NCBI GenBank assembly: GCA_905147135.1
Contig: LR990055.1
Location: 496,001-560,000, forward strand
Direction: 5' to 3'
DNA from: Blastobasis lacticolella
Lineage: Eukaryota > Arthropoda > Insecta > Lepidoptera > Blastobasidae
DNA length: 64,000 nucleotides
Every line of letters starts with the position of its first letter. Position 1 is the first letter of the stretch. Shown in pieces: positions 29,180 to 39,083 of this stretch. The notes under the pieces were generated by a model. That model was not told the DNA's origin. It did no database searches and saw only the letters and a list, made by a program, of their open reading frames with translations. The position numbers and the translations under genes were made by a program.

Positions 29180-31616
29180 GAGTAGTTTCAGAGGCATCGA
29201 CGTGGAGCGCTTGCGGGCTGATGCGTGTGGTATTGACTGGTCCAGTGTGATTGGCTCGGACTGCTTGGACGAGAAGGTTGCGGAGTTCACGGCCGCCATC
29301 ACTGGTTTGTACGACAAACATGCTCCTGTCAAGCGTGTCCGTGTAAAGCATTTACCGGCGCCATGGTTATCGGACGCTATAAAAAGGATGATGGCGAGGC
29401 GAGACAGGGCCAAGCGTCTCTATGTCAGGGATCGTAGCGAGATCAATCACTCGGTTTATAAGAAGCTTCGTAACCTTTGTGGTCGAATGTGTAGAGATGC
29501 TAAAAGGCACTATATTCACCACTCCATAGAAAGCGTTCACGCCTCTCAGGTATGGAAGTTCCTAAAAACTCTTGGTGTTGGTAAGTCTACCACTGATTCG
29601 CCTATCTCCCTGGATCTTAATCACTTAAACGATCACTTCTCGCAAACTCCGGTCTCCTTGAATGATCCTGTTAAATCAGAAACAATAAATCATCTTCTCC
29701 GTAAACCTCGTCCTGATTGCACTTCTTTCTCTTTTCAGTCGGTCACGGAGGGAGAAGTTAGGAGATCTCTTGAGGCTATTTCCACCAAGGCGATTGGGGA
29801 TGATGGACTCAATATTCAAATGTTTTCCCTACTGTTGGATGAGCTTGTTCCCATTATTACTCATATCCTGAATTTCTCCCTTACAACAGGCTCTTTCCCA
29901 TCATTATGGAAGAAAGCACTTGTCCTTCCTCTGCCTAAGATATCCAACCCTTCTTCCCCGGGAGATTTCCGTCCAATATCAATACTTCCTACTTCCTATC
30001 CAAGGTGCTTGAGAGTTTGGTGCACAAACAGCTTTCTAGGTACCTTAGTGAGAACCATTTGCTCAGTCAGTTCCAATCGGGCTTTCGTCCTGGCTGCAGT
30101 ACTCTTACGGCGCTGCTAAAGGTATCGGAAGACATTCGACTGGCAATAGATAATCAGCAGCTCACCGTGTTGACTTTGTTGGACTTCAGCAGCGCCTTCA
30201 ATTCTGTGGATTTTGATGTGCTGCTCGGAATTATTTCTTCTCTGAATGTTGCGCCATCGGTGACTGACTGGTTTGGGTCATATCTACGGGGACGCTCTCA
30301 GTGTATCCGTTCTGACGAACGCGTGTCAGATTGGTGTGACCTCACGGCGGGAGTGCCACAGGGCGGGGTTCTATCACCGCTATTATTTTCTATTTTTATA
30401 AATGAAATTACTCGGATCATATTGTGTCGCTACCATCTCTACGCAGACGATTTACAGATTTATTGTCACTTCAAAGTCGATGAGGTTCAGCAAGCCATTG
30501 TTTTGTTGAACAATGATTTAAATAGGATCCGGGAGTGGGCGGGTTCTTATGGGCTTCTCGTGAACCCAGCAAAGTCTCAGGCATTAATGATCGGCACGTC
30601 ACTGTTACGAGGTCGTTTGGATCTGGCCTCTTTACCGGCGATCAGTTATGACGGGACGCCCATACAACTTACACCAGATGCTAAGAATCTTGGAGTTATT
30701 TTCGATTCTCATCTATCTTGGGCTGGTCATATAGCGCTGGTAAGTAAAAAAGTGCATTACACGTTTCGATCACTCAAGCGTCTCCAAAAATTTCTGCCTT
30801 TTGAGACTAAAATTGTCTTGGCCCAGTCGCTGCTTCTCCCTCATCTTGACTACGCTGATGTCTGTTTTCTGGACGCCACCGAGGAGCTTCTGAATAAACT
30901 GGAGCGGCTGCAGAACTTGTGCATCCGGTTCATCTTTGGTTTACGTAAGTTTGATCATGTGTCTGAATTTAGAACCCAACTGAAATGGTTGCCGATACGT
31001 CGACGCAGGGAGGCACATGTTCTCAGCACGCTGTTTAATGTTTTAAACAATCCGCGGACTCCTCAGTACCTCAGTGAGCGTTTTGAATATTTGGTGCCCA
31101 AGGATAAGCCTGTGCGTTCTGTTCGATCCTTACTTTTAAAGATACCAGCCCATACATCTAGCCGGTATGGTGGTTCATTTACTGTGCACTCCGCGCGTTT
31201 ATGGAACTCCCTTCCTTATAGCATTCGGAATAGTCCATCGTTGAATGTTTTCAGGAAAAGAGTAAAAGAGCATTATCTCTCCCTTTAGTTTTCCATAGTA
31301 GGTATATATATGTATGTATGTATATATATATGTATATATATAAATATATATAATGTATAGGTATATATAGTAATATGTATGTATTTTTATAGTATTTGTT
31401 TATGTAAGCAACTGTGTTTATCATATCCACCGTACTAAGTTTAAGTGTACACTTTTGGTACCTGCATTTAAGTTAAACCTGTTCCTATGACTCCAAGGTT
31501 TGCTGGTAGAAAACTCAATTAATGAGTTAAGCTCGCGTTTGTACATCTCTGTTACTGTACTGTATAATTATGTCATGTTTGTGTACAATAAAGAATAAAT
31601 AAATAAATAAATAAAT
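29180..31616 (+). mobile_element. 5'-truncated non-LTR retrotransposon LINE-J3
   Basis: A 2.44-kb insertion whose limits are set by the interrupted Helitron-like element. The 3' end has TATG/TATA microsatellite-like UTR (31300-31370), a TGTACAATAAAG phrase and an (AAAT)n tail. The endonuclease and ORF1 regions are missing (5' truncation by incomplete reverse transcription). It is the longest retrotransposon in the window. Confidence 0.85.
29202..31288 (+). pseudogene. Reverse transcriptase ORF2 remnant, one frameshift
   Basis: The first frame (29202-about 30000) covers the linker and the start of the RT domain (DFRPISILP, RT motif 1). The second frame (from about 30005 to the stop at 31286-31288) has SENHLLSQFQSGFRPGCST, LLDFSSAFNSVD (first catalytic Asp), AGVPQGGVLSPLLFSIFINE, HLYADDLQI (catalytic YADD), then the thumb and the WNSLPYSIRNS C-terminus. 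Frames differ by one small indel near 29985-30004. Catalytic residues are intact. It fits the Jockey/CR1-like group. Not autonomous: no endonuclease domain and a broken frame. Confidence 0.9.
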
Positions 31617-31734
31617 AAAATCCGTTGCGTAGTTTAAAAGATCTAAGCGTACATAGGTACATAGGGACAGACGACGGGAAGCGACTTTGTTTTATACTAT
31701 GTATCATATAAAATAATTGACTTTATGCACTTTC

Positions 31735-31852
31735 CTAATTGGCAACGGCCGTTCGACCATGGTCGTGCTCCGGGCGGTTTAGAGGTCTCCTATTGGTCGT
31801 GCGAGCCCGTCCTGCGATCATTGCCAATTCGGTTAGTGCCTTAGGGTTAATA
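31735..31852. mobile_element. PIF-like MITE M2, second copy
   Basis: CCTAATTGGCAACGGCCGTTC, GACCATGGTCGTG, TATTGGTCGTGCG and CCAATTCGGTTAGTGCCTTA follow the order of 19586-19715. The outermost left 10 bp of the TIR are lost. Confidence 0.6.
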
Positions 31853-32254
31853 ATTTAGGCATTTAGCATATCTCAATTTTTAAGTAATGAATGCAGTGAA
31901 AAGGTTTAAAACAGTTAAAACACCAAACTAAGAGCAATTTTCGATACCAACAAATACATCGATCCAATGCACCTACAACGTAAAAACAACTAAAACTGCT
32001 CAGTCAATAACGAGTCCTTGAATATTGTGAACAACATTTTGTTCATAGACCCAAATATAGGCAGTTTTAAAACGTTTGGAGCCAGTTCTGAGTCCTTTAT
32101 TTACATTGGTTTTGAACGTTCGCGAAACTTTAATATCGACTGAAAATGGGTTATACGCTTTGAATACGCAGCACGCGTTGAATACTGTCGATAAAGCTTA
32201 GAATCAATCACTTTACTTGCATAGCGATCCGGGCGAACGCTTCATGTATGTTGT
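31853..32254. other. No gene recognised
   Basis: Nothing assigned in these 400 bp. AT-rich with no ORF above 60 codons belonging here. Confidence 0.35.
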
Positions 32255-32440
32255 GGATCGACCTTTATAATGCGTACGGCTAAGGAATGGAATACGTTGC
32301 CTGCAAGTGTGTTCCGTGATAATTATCACCCTGATAATGATTACGGAACACACAACAGCCTTCACGGCTAGAGTGAATAGGCTGTACCAAGACGTGCATG
32401 CTCCATCTTCGGCCGCCACGGCACTTGCCAACAGTTGAGA
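32255..32440 (+). pseudogene. LINE-J2 RT C-terminus
   Basis: Plus strand encodes IMRTAKEWNTLPASVFRDNYH, then drifts to TTCACGGCTAGAGTGAATAG / CATGCTCCATCTTCGGCCG, parallel to the copy at 27930-28142. An internal inverted repeat GTGTTCCGTGATAATTATCA/TGATAATGATTACGGAACAC (about 32309-32352) is an added feature of this copy. Confidence 0.7.
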
Positions 32441-32689
32441 TGGCGGTCAAATGTCTGTCTCGTCTTAACGATAGGTACAATTATTTATGTCGTACGTGGA
32501 ATAATTGTACTTATCGTTTTAATACATTTAGCAGTCCATCCAGTACACGGTGTCATACACATATAATGTAACACTCTGTATATAAAGAAAGTTTTCTTTT
32601 TTCACAATGGCCTGTTTAGAAATATATAAAGCGGTGGTCGGACTCCAGGCTTGACATAGTCCTATTAGAATATCAGTAAATTATAATAA

Positions 32690-32945
32690 TAGTATACTGT
32701 CAAGCGATGCCAATATCCATATGGGGTCCGTGTCCGGCTGAGTAGAATTCCATTAATGCCGTTTAATGTTTTCGAGGCATAAGATCTAGAGTCTGCGTAG
32801 GCTGGGAATTGGGCAGCTTGGGGTTTTTTTTTAAATTACTGCAATTTCCAACCCACCTGTCATGCGTGGAGATAATGGCAATAACCTCCCTTTTCGTGGG
32901 AGGAGCCCTAAGTCCTGCAGTGGACTGTTATGGCCTGTGATGATG
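32690..32945 (+). repeat. Repeat F4 copy
   Basis: GGGGTCCGTGTCCGGCTGAG, GTAGGCTGGGAATTGGGCAG, CAATTTCCAACCCACCTGTC, TAACCTCCCTTTTCGTGGGA, AGTCCTGCAGTGGACTGTTA and GTGATGATGAA appear in F4 order. The left part is shortened. Confidence 0.65.
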
Positions 32946-33154
32946 AAGTGTTGCTAAACTCTCTAGTCTGTTCGAGTAGTCATTGGCTCAACCTCGCTTC
33001 GCCAACAACATTGGAAGGCTCACTGAACACGTCGCAGTGCTGAAAAAATTAAAATTTCGTACTCACCCCAATCCAATTACTAGAATCGATGTGCTACGCT
33101 TCACTTTTGTTAAGCTCAAGCTGCCACGTTGTCTATAATCACTAATAATTTAAT

Positions 33155-33335
33155 TAGTGAACCCGACGCGACTTCGTTCACGTTCACCTACTTTACCCCT
33201 ACCTATCCATGTTTTCTTACTAAGAAACCTGTCTCTTGAATCACTATTAACTAATGTTGAAAACCGCATTAAAATCCGTTGCGTAGTTTAAAAGATCTAA
33301 GCGCAGACTTTGTTTTATATCATGTATAAAAGAAG
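33155..33335 (-). mobile_element. Helitron-like element, uninterrupted copy
   Basis: Reading the minus strand: AAAGTCTGCGCTTAGATCTT, AACTACGCAACGGATTTTAA, TGCGGTTTTCAACATTAGTT, ACATGGATAGGTAGGGGTAA, then GAACGAAGTCGCGTCGGGTT ending CACTAAT. It provides the empty-site reference for the LINE insertion at 29180-31616. Confidence 0.65.
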
Positions 33336-33954
33336 GCTGTGACGTCAGACTTTAATACAGAGTTGTCGCTTTTGAATTGATTCTTACAATAAATAATTTG
33401 AATAAAACTTCATTACCATTTTCTAATCACAACTAACTCTACACTAAACCTCCATCAGTTTCGGTGGAAGCATTTATCATCCCGCCTAAGCTCGCTATAA
33501 CATAGGCACTGCAAAGAGGAAATTAGGGTTATTTAACCACGGCACTCAAGCAAATTTATGGGAACACGTCGCCAAATTAGACCGATTACGTATACGCTAA
33601 AGGGGCGATCGGCCAAATAGGCCAGAAGGGCTATCGGGATGCCATCGGCAACTGTAGCGAGCGATATTCATAAAAATAAAAATAAACGTGCTCCAATTCG
33701 CCCCAGCCTACCCTCGTACATTCGGCAACACGGCAATCGCAATCGATTCTAACCCATATGGCTATTACTTAAGGCGCATAATACAAAGGGATTCTTCTAT
33801 CAAGGTGACTCGATCATTATCGCAACTGACTTGGGACGACATCCTTTTCGCTAGAAATCTGTTCTGTTTTCAAAATTTGGGGCCTTATCGGCCTACATTA
33901 CATTTCCTTATAAATTAGTCTTTGTGACATGCACGTACTGTTTCCATAATTCTA
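33336..33954. other. No gene recognised
   Basis: A 76-codon plus ORF at 33688-33918 has no recognised domain. Otherwise nothing assigned. Confidence 0.35.
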
Positions 33955-34095
33955 TTGTTTTATACTACTAAGGTGGCAAACAAGCTTACAGCCTGTCTGA
34001 TGGTAAGCAGTCACCGCAGCCTATGGACGTTCACAATACCAGGAGCATCGCTGACCCCGTAAAACCTTTGCACCCCTTTCTGCAATAAGTCCACT
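33955..34095 (-). repeat. LINE-J1-type 3' end
   Basis: AAGGTGGCAAACAAGCTTAC, CTGTCTGATGGTAAGCAGTC, CAGCCTATGGACGTTCACAA and TTTGCACCCCTTTCTGCA mirror 60470-60600 in reverse complement. Confidence 0.65.
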
Positions 34096-34614
34096 AACAA
34101 TTTATTTTTATTCGATTATTTTACATGGGACTTGTCAAACAGGCCTCAAAACTTTCAAATTGCATTGATTGAGGATAGCACAGGTATCTAGCAAATAAGT
34201 TATCAAATGAAAAACTTGATTCATAACAAGTTTTTGTCGTGAAGCATTTGATTGAATATCATAAGGTATAGTACACATCAAAACCATTCCAATGAGTCCA
34301 AACACAATGGGTTATGTTGTTGCTTTCATTCATTACTATAACAATTGCCATATATACTAAATTTAATCTAAATTGAACGCGGGGAAGTGGGCCAAATTAG
34401 GATTGCAAGTTTTGTCTCGAAGATACGAGTACATAGTGTCATACCTACATGCAAAGATGATGCAAAGCCTGTAACAAAGGCAGACCGGCAAAAACCGCAC
34501 CCATCTTTTTTTACACAAAAAATTGTAGCGGCATATTGCATAACATTATTTTTCACATAGGCTGAATTGTTTCTTACCAAAGCATCTCATGTAAGTAGCT
34601 GGTATATCAAAGAC
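34096..34614. other. No gene recognised
   Basis: AT-rich with a 70-codon minus ORF (34368-34580), not recognised. Confidence 0.35.
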
Positions 34615-34765
34615 AAATAAATAAATAAATTATCGTGGACAAATTCACACAGCGCCATCTAGCCCCTAAGTAAGCGAAGCTTGTGTTATGGGTGCTAGAT
34701 AACTGATAAAATACTTATATACTATTAAATACATACTTATTATACATAAATGAGTAGAATGTATG
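34615..34765 (-). repeat. SINE-B, 5'-truncated
   Basis: The AAATAAATAAATAAATT tail, then TCGTGGACAAATTCACACAG, CGCCATCTAGCCCC, GCTTGTGTTATGGGTGCTAG and TAACTGATAAAATACTTAT correspond to the 3' half of SINE-B. The tRNA-like head is absent. Confidence 0.7.
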
Positions 34766-35214
34766 CCGTATTTGGCTCAAACAATGCCTTGTAATAATAA
34801 CAACTAGTCGTAATACTACTATCAAAGTACGAAAATGTAATCAAATCTAATCCTTCCTATACTGAACGACAACCACAAACCCCTTCCAAATACTCATTAG
34901 GTAACCACCAACCGCTAACCACCACCAGTTTTACGGAATTAAACCCGTTACCATCCAAAAGTGACAACCTGCATCCGCGGTCCATAATTTCAATTAATTT
35001 AATTAAATGTACCGCGAACACCTCGCAGCTCGGGTTACCGTAACAGTTGGCTTCATCAAATATTAATTAAATTAAGTTTAGTAATTGTTGGCTTGTCATC
35101 CGAATTACAGAGAGCCATAATTGTGGGTATTATGGAGTGTAAGGGTTTAATTCGTTTAGTTTAAAATGTCTCTTATCTTAAATCTTGGCGAAATTGTTCC
35201 GTTTGTACTCTGCG
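34766..35214. other. No gene recognised
   Basis: Nothing assigned. TTAATTAAAT/ATTTAATTAATT runs around 34993-35070. Confidence 0.3.
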
Positions 35215-35685
35215 CGAGGGTCCGCCTTGACCATGACCCTGGATTTGGCAGATAAGCGGGGCTATTGTCTAACTCAGTTGATAACTGAATTTGACTTCAA
35301 ATAATTCTAGATTACGTCATCTACGTTGGCCACTGGCAATAGCGTCTACCAAATTAGAGTACACTACTCTAAACCTCTTTTTTATGTCATATTCAGTTGT
35401 CTACTGAGATAGAAAATAGCTCCTCAGATAGTTACATTGGAGCGGCTGCCATCTGACTTTCGGACCCTGCTACCTGGGGAGCCTGTCCAGATTAGATCAT
35501 GGTTACACATTGTTCATGGTTTCATCACGATATTTTTCTTCACCGTAAGAGCATCGGTGTTCAACTAATGTACATAACTCCGAAAAGAGTCATTAGTACA
35601 AGGTGGCACTGGGCCTCGAACTCGGTACCTTTCGCTTACGAGTCGTCTTAACCACTAGGCCACCGACGCTCTACGTTGTGTAGTG
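35215..35685 (-). repeat. SINE-A split by a small MITE
   Basis: The minus-strand SINE-A has a readable head at the right end (GTCGGTGGCCTAGTGGTTAA, a GAGTTCGAGGCCC B-box arm) and family blocks to GCCAAATCCAGGGTCATGG. The body is broken at 35254 and resumes at 35431. Confidence 0.75.
35255..35424. mobile_element. MITE inserted in SINE-A
   Basis: The ends GGGGCTATTGTCTAACTCAG (then TTGATAACTGAATTTGAC) and, reverse-complemented from the right, GGAGCTATTTTCTATCTCAG (then TAGACAACTGAATATGAC) form TIRs of about 38 bp. CAGATA occurs on both sides (35249-35254 and 35425-35430), a possible target-site duplication. It is about 170 bp, non-coding, superfamily unassigned. Confidence 0.7.
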
Positions 35686-35884
35686 AATGAAATCGAATAA
35701 TTCAATAACTAACATACCTGAAAAGGAACAATGTATCGCTGAACTCCACGTTGCTTCACCAAATCATAGAGTAACGTGCTTACCTGAAACAAATATATTG
35801 TACTGAATTAGTCAAATACAAAAGATTTTAACGTAATTATGCAACTCAGGAGTGTTTATAACAATTTTTTTTTGTTATTATAAC

Positions 35885-35985
35885 TGGACTATAGAACAAG
35901 GTACGGGTTGCCTGATCTGATCAGTTACCGCAGTCTGTGGACGTTTGCAATATGGGTATCACTAATGCGTTGCCGACCCCAAAAA
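35885..35985 (-). repeat. LINE-J1-type 3' end fragment
   Basis: TTGCCTGATCTGATCAGTTACCGCAGTCTGTGG, GACGTTTGCAATATGGGTATCACTAATGCG and TTGCCGACCCC correspond to reverse-complement text of 60500-60590 (patterns abbreviated). Confidence 0.5.
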
Positions 35986-36119
35986 TTATTATTAAGTAGT
36001 AAACTCGGATTCGAAACAAAACTCAGTTTCTAACAATTATCTGATTGCAATGATTGAAATTGTTACTTTTGCGATTCCGTATCATCGATTTCATGGGTTC
36101 AGTTGCTAACAAAGTTCCA

Positions 36120-36345
36120 ATGGATTCGGATGTGGAATGAGCTCCCAGCCACAGTGTTTCCTTTGGACTATGACATGGGATCGTTCAAGAGGTATATTAG
36201 AGGTCTCTTCAGAGGCGGGCAACGCATCAGTGACTCCCCTGGTGTTGCTGATGTCCATAGGCGGCGGTGACCACTTTCCATCAGGTGGCCCGCTTGCCTG
36301 TTTGTCTGCCGTATTACATAAAAAAAAAAAAAAAAAACAATTTCA
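36120..36345 (+). pseudogene. LINE-J1 3' end with poly-A
   Basis: IRMWNELPATVFPLDYDMGS-like coding text (WNELP ... DYDMGSFKRYIRGLFRGG) runs into GGTGTTGCTGATGTCCATAG, CATCAGGTGGCCCGC and a run of about 17 A (36320-36337). It is very similar to 54060-54260, so both are fairly recent. Confidence 0.75.
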
Positions 36346-36679
36346 AACATTGAAATAAGAGAATTCTTAGCAACAGCGTTACTTAATTAGCTTACAGCAT
36401 CCACTCCCCTTATCCTGTCCTGGATGGTGGCCGCTTTTCATCTGGGACCGTGTGACTTCTTAGGCCCAAGGCGTAAGCGATGACATCCCATTCAGAAGCA
36501 TTACTATGAGGTCTCACAGTACATGAGCTGTCAGGGTTCCGACTGACAATACTTTAGTGGCATTCGGCACTATCGCCATTTCGCAGATAAATTGGTGGCA
36601 CTGTATCTTCTACCTTAGTCTATTGTGAAAAACTACAAGAAACAAATCTCCACTAAATCAGTGCAACATAAGAATTCGT

Positions 36680-37145
36680 AGCACTGCGTAGCGCTACGCT
36701 GGCACGTAGCGTACACAGGGCCAGTGTCCCCGGCGGCGTAGCAAACTTCTACGAAGCCCAACCGTGTGAACTAAAAACGCATTTTGCAGCGCATTTTATA
36801 AAGTTTCGCGGTTTCTCTCAATGCAGGGAGGTGTTTTTATTTTCTGCTTGCTTCCAGAAGCGGACAATTTGTAGTTTTTTTTGTATACTACGCAGTGACA
36901 AACGAGCATACCATAATATCTACGATCCATGAATTTAAGTTAAGCAGGCAAAAACGTCACCAGAACTAAAATGAAATGCCTCATGTCTGTAATTGCGTTA
37001 GCTACCTTATCCTTCAAACAGGAACATATTATCCTTCAAACAGTAACATAACAATGCAAGCATTGTTGCTTGGTGGCAGAAATAGATAAGGCACTGGTAC
37101 TCACTCTAAGCTTACTCCTCAGGCTTGACAGAGCCCTACCTCCTG
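36680..37145 (+). repeat. CGTAGC palindromic patch and repeat F3 copy
   Basis: CTGCGTAGCGCTACGCTGGC with CACGTAGCGTACAC and GGCGTAGCAAACTTCTACGA (36684-36760) is a cluster of CGTAGC/GCTACG inverted words. From 36890 repeat F3 follows (TACGCAGTGACAAACGAGCA, AAATGCCTCATGTCTG, AACAATGCAAGCATTGTTGC, AGGCTTGACAGAGCCCTACC), with a 25-bp local duplication ATTATCCTTCAAACAG.AACATA at 37009-37048. Confidence 0.55.
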
Positions 37146-37999
37146 ATATTACACATTTTTCTTTTTTTAATTTAGAAATAATGGCGAGTATGTTCACTTT
37201 AGTATAACAATGGGTTTGTAGGTACAACCGTTGGCTCTCGCATTCAACTCAGATGTCAATCCATCGCTACTATATATAATATAGTACGATATACAAAATA
37301 GTACTTGCCTAAATAGAGTAGCGTTACTATGCGATTACTATGCTAATGCACTCTCAGGGTCCCCAGCGAAAGACCTTGGTCAACCTAGGCACAATATTAT
37401 AACATCATAAAGTACTTGAAATAAAACTTTTCCATCAGACACCTAAGAGACGGCAGACATCTGATTTTTGCTCAAACACTGTCAATACGCCGACTCCCAG
37501 TCAATATTAGCTCGCGCTAACGAGTTGCCGCACAACCGTTCTAAATCCAACCTTATTCTCTCACGTTATAGTTTAATTTCCCGTGTGCTCGCCACTAATT
37601 ATTTTATTTAAATATTTGCCAATTACGGACGGGAAGGATTTTGTTCGGTGCTACGTATGTAGTAAGGTGAACAGTGGAATAGTTCAATTGTAACCATGTT
37701 ATGGTTCAAACTGAAATATTAGAGTATTTTACTGCAATAATAATGTGTATTCAGTAGAAATTTTAATGTTATTATAAGCTTTAGGTAGTAGGGTTATTTA
37801 TGGCTTTTGTATTGATGTAATTATTGACTTATTATAAAACGTAATTACCTACATAAAAATGACATTATGCTTATGTTGTGGACCAAGGAATGGGTGACCT
37901 TGAGAGGTTATGCCTGGAAACAGTATGGAGCTCATAGAATAGAGTGTAAACAGGTATATCTTATATGATTAAACATAATTGGTTAGAGTCTGATTCAGT
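37146..37999. other. No gene recognised
   Basis: AT-rich. TATATATAATATAGTACGATAT near 37270 is a simple palindromic patch. No coding sequence. Confidence 0.35.
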
Positions 38000-38205
38000 T
38001 TTGCCCCGGGTTCCGATCTCGGCTGGATAGAAACTGATATGATGGCAGTAAAGTTCTCGAGTGGCGACCACGAGGTGGATGGTAAATATCTCAGATACCA
38101 GCTGGATGCGGAAGGCACAAGGCCGGCCTTGGTGGAAATCTCTGGAGGAGGTCTATGCCTTGCAGTGGGCGTCTTTCTGCTGATATGATGACGATGATGA
38201 TGAAT
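38000..38205 (+). repeat. RTE-type LINE 3' end
   Basis: CACGAGGTGGATGG corresponds to the RTE C-terminal code upstream of CAGCTGGATGCGGAAGGCAC, GGAGGAGGTCTATGCC and the terminal ATGATGACGATGATGATGA. Confidence 0.65.
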
Positions 38206-38507
38206 CACGAAACTAAACTTTCGTAATTGTGCTGAATATTCCGCTCATATTTCTAATGTTATCGCATCTATGTTTCTTTACCATTATCACTGGTTATAAC
38301 CGGTTGTAACGAGGACTAGGCTTCCAAAAGCAGTGAGGCATGACCATTTTAATAATCCAACCGTAACCACCGCGCCTCATTAAAATATCAGGATGACGAA
38401 GACGGCCATATTGACGAAGCTACATCGAAATCATTATTATCTATGTTTATAAGAGAGGAAGAAGTTGGAATATAGGTAACAAAAAATTTAATAGCAAATA
38501 TATAAAA

Positions 38508-38735
38508 TTAGGCCATGTGGTGTCCGGCAAAGTAGAATAGCACCATTATGTTTTCGAGACAAAAGATCTAGTCTTGGTAGGCTGGAAAATGGACAACAGC
38601 GTAAACGTGTTATAATTTTGACACTACGATCTCCAACCCGCCTGCTAAGCGTAGAGATTATGGCAATAACCACCCCCCTAGGTAGAAGAGGCCCTAAGTC
38701 CTACAGAGGACTGTTATGGACTGCGAAGAGAATAA
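38508..38735 (+). repeat. Repeat F4 copy
   Basis: GGCCATGTGGTGTCCGGCAA, AGAATAGCACCATTATGTTT, TAGGCTGGAAAATGGACAAC, GATCTCCAACCCGCCTGCTA and AGTCCTACAGAGGACTGTTA. It lacks the block between the first two phrases and the terminal TGA run. Confidence 0.65.
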
Positions 38736-39083
38736 TATTTGAGGAGCTGGCGAACAAACCGGTATAAATACGCTTCTGGTCAAAATCAAAGACTTCTACT
38801 ATATATAGGTACTTTATTTTTAATATGGAGGTTTTATACCCGATGAATACGAACTTCGACTCATTTCCAAACAAAAGTGCCTAAAACGGTGTTAGAATTG
38901 TATCAAAAAATCGTGCTTTCGATCATGACGTCATAATTACTACGTAACTATAACGTTTTTTTTAGCTAAATTATTTCCGTATTTTACTGCTCCTGTAAAA
39001 TTTAATTTTATGTAATTATACAAGTTTGTCCACCAGCTCCTCACTTTTATTAACAACAATATTGTCACCATAGAGACCTTCAG
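38736..39083. other. No gene recognised
   Basis: AT-rich, with a CCAGCTCCTCACT phrase near 39033. Nothing assigned. Confidence 0.3.

Larger units (their letters stand above)
29073..31715 (-). mobile_element. Helitron-like element split by a LINE
   Basis: 29073-29179 and 31617-31715 together match the uninterrupted copy at 33155-33335: left part through GTTGAAAACGGCATTA, right part from AAAATCCGTTGCGTAGTTTA through AAGCGACTTTGTTTTATA. On the minus strand the family starts with ACAAAGTCGCTTCCCG and ends GAACGAAGTCGC plus GGG. This type, ending near CTAGT without TIRs, is a common lepidopteran non-autonomous Helitron pattern. Confidence 0.65.
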
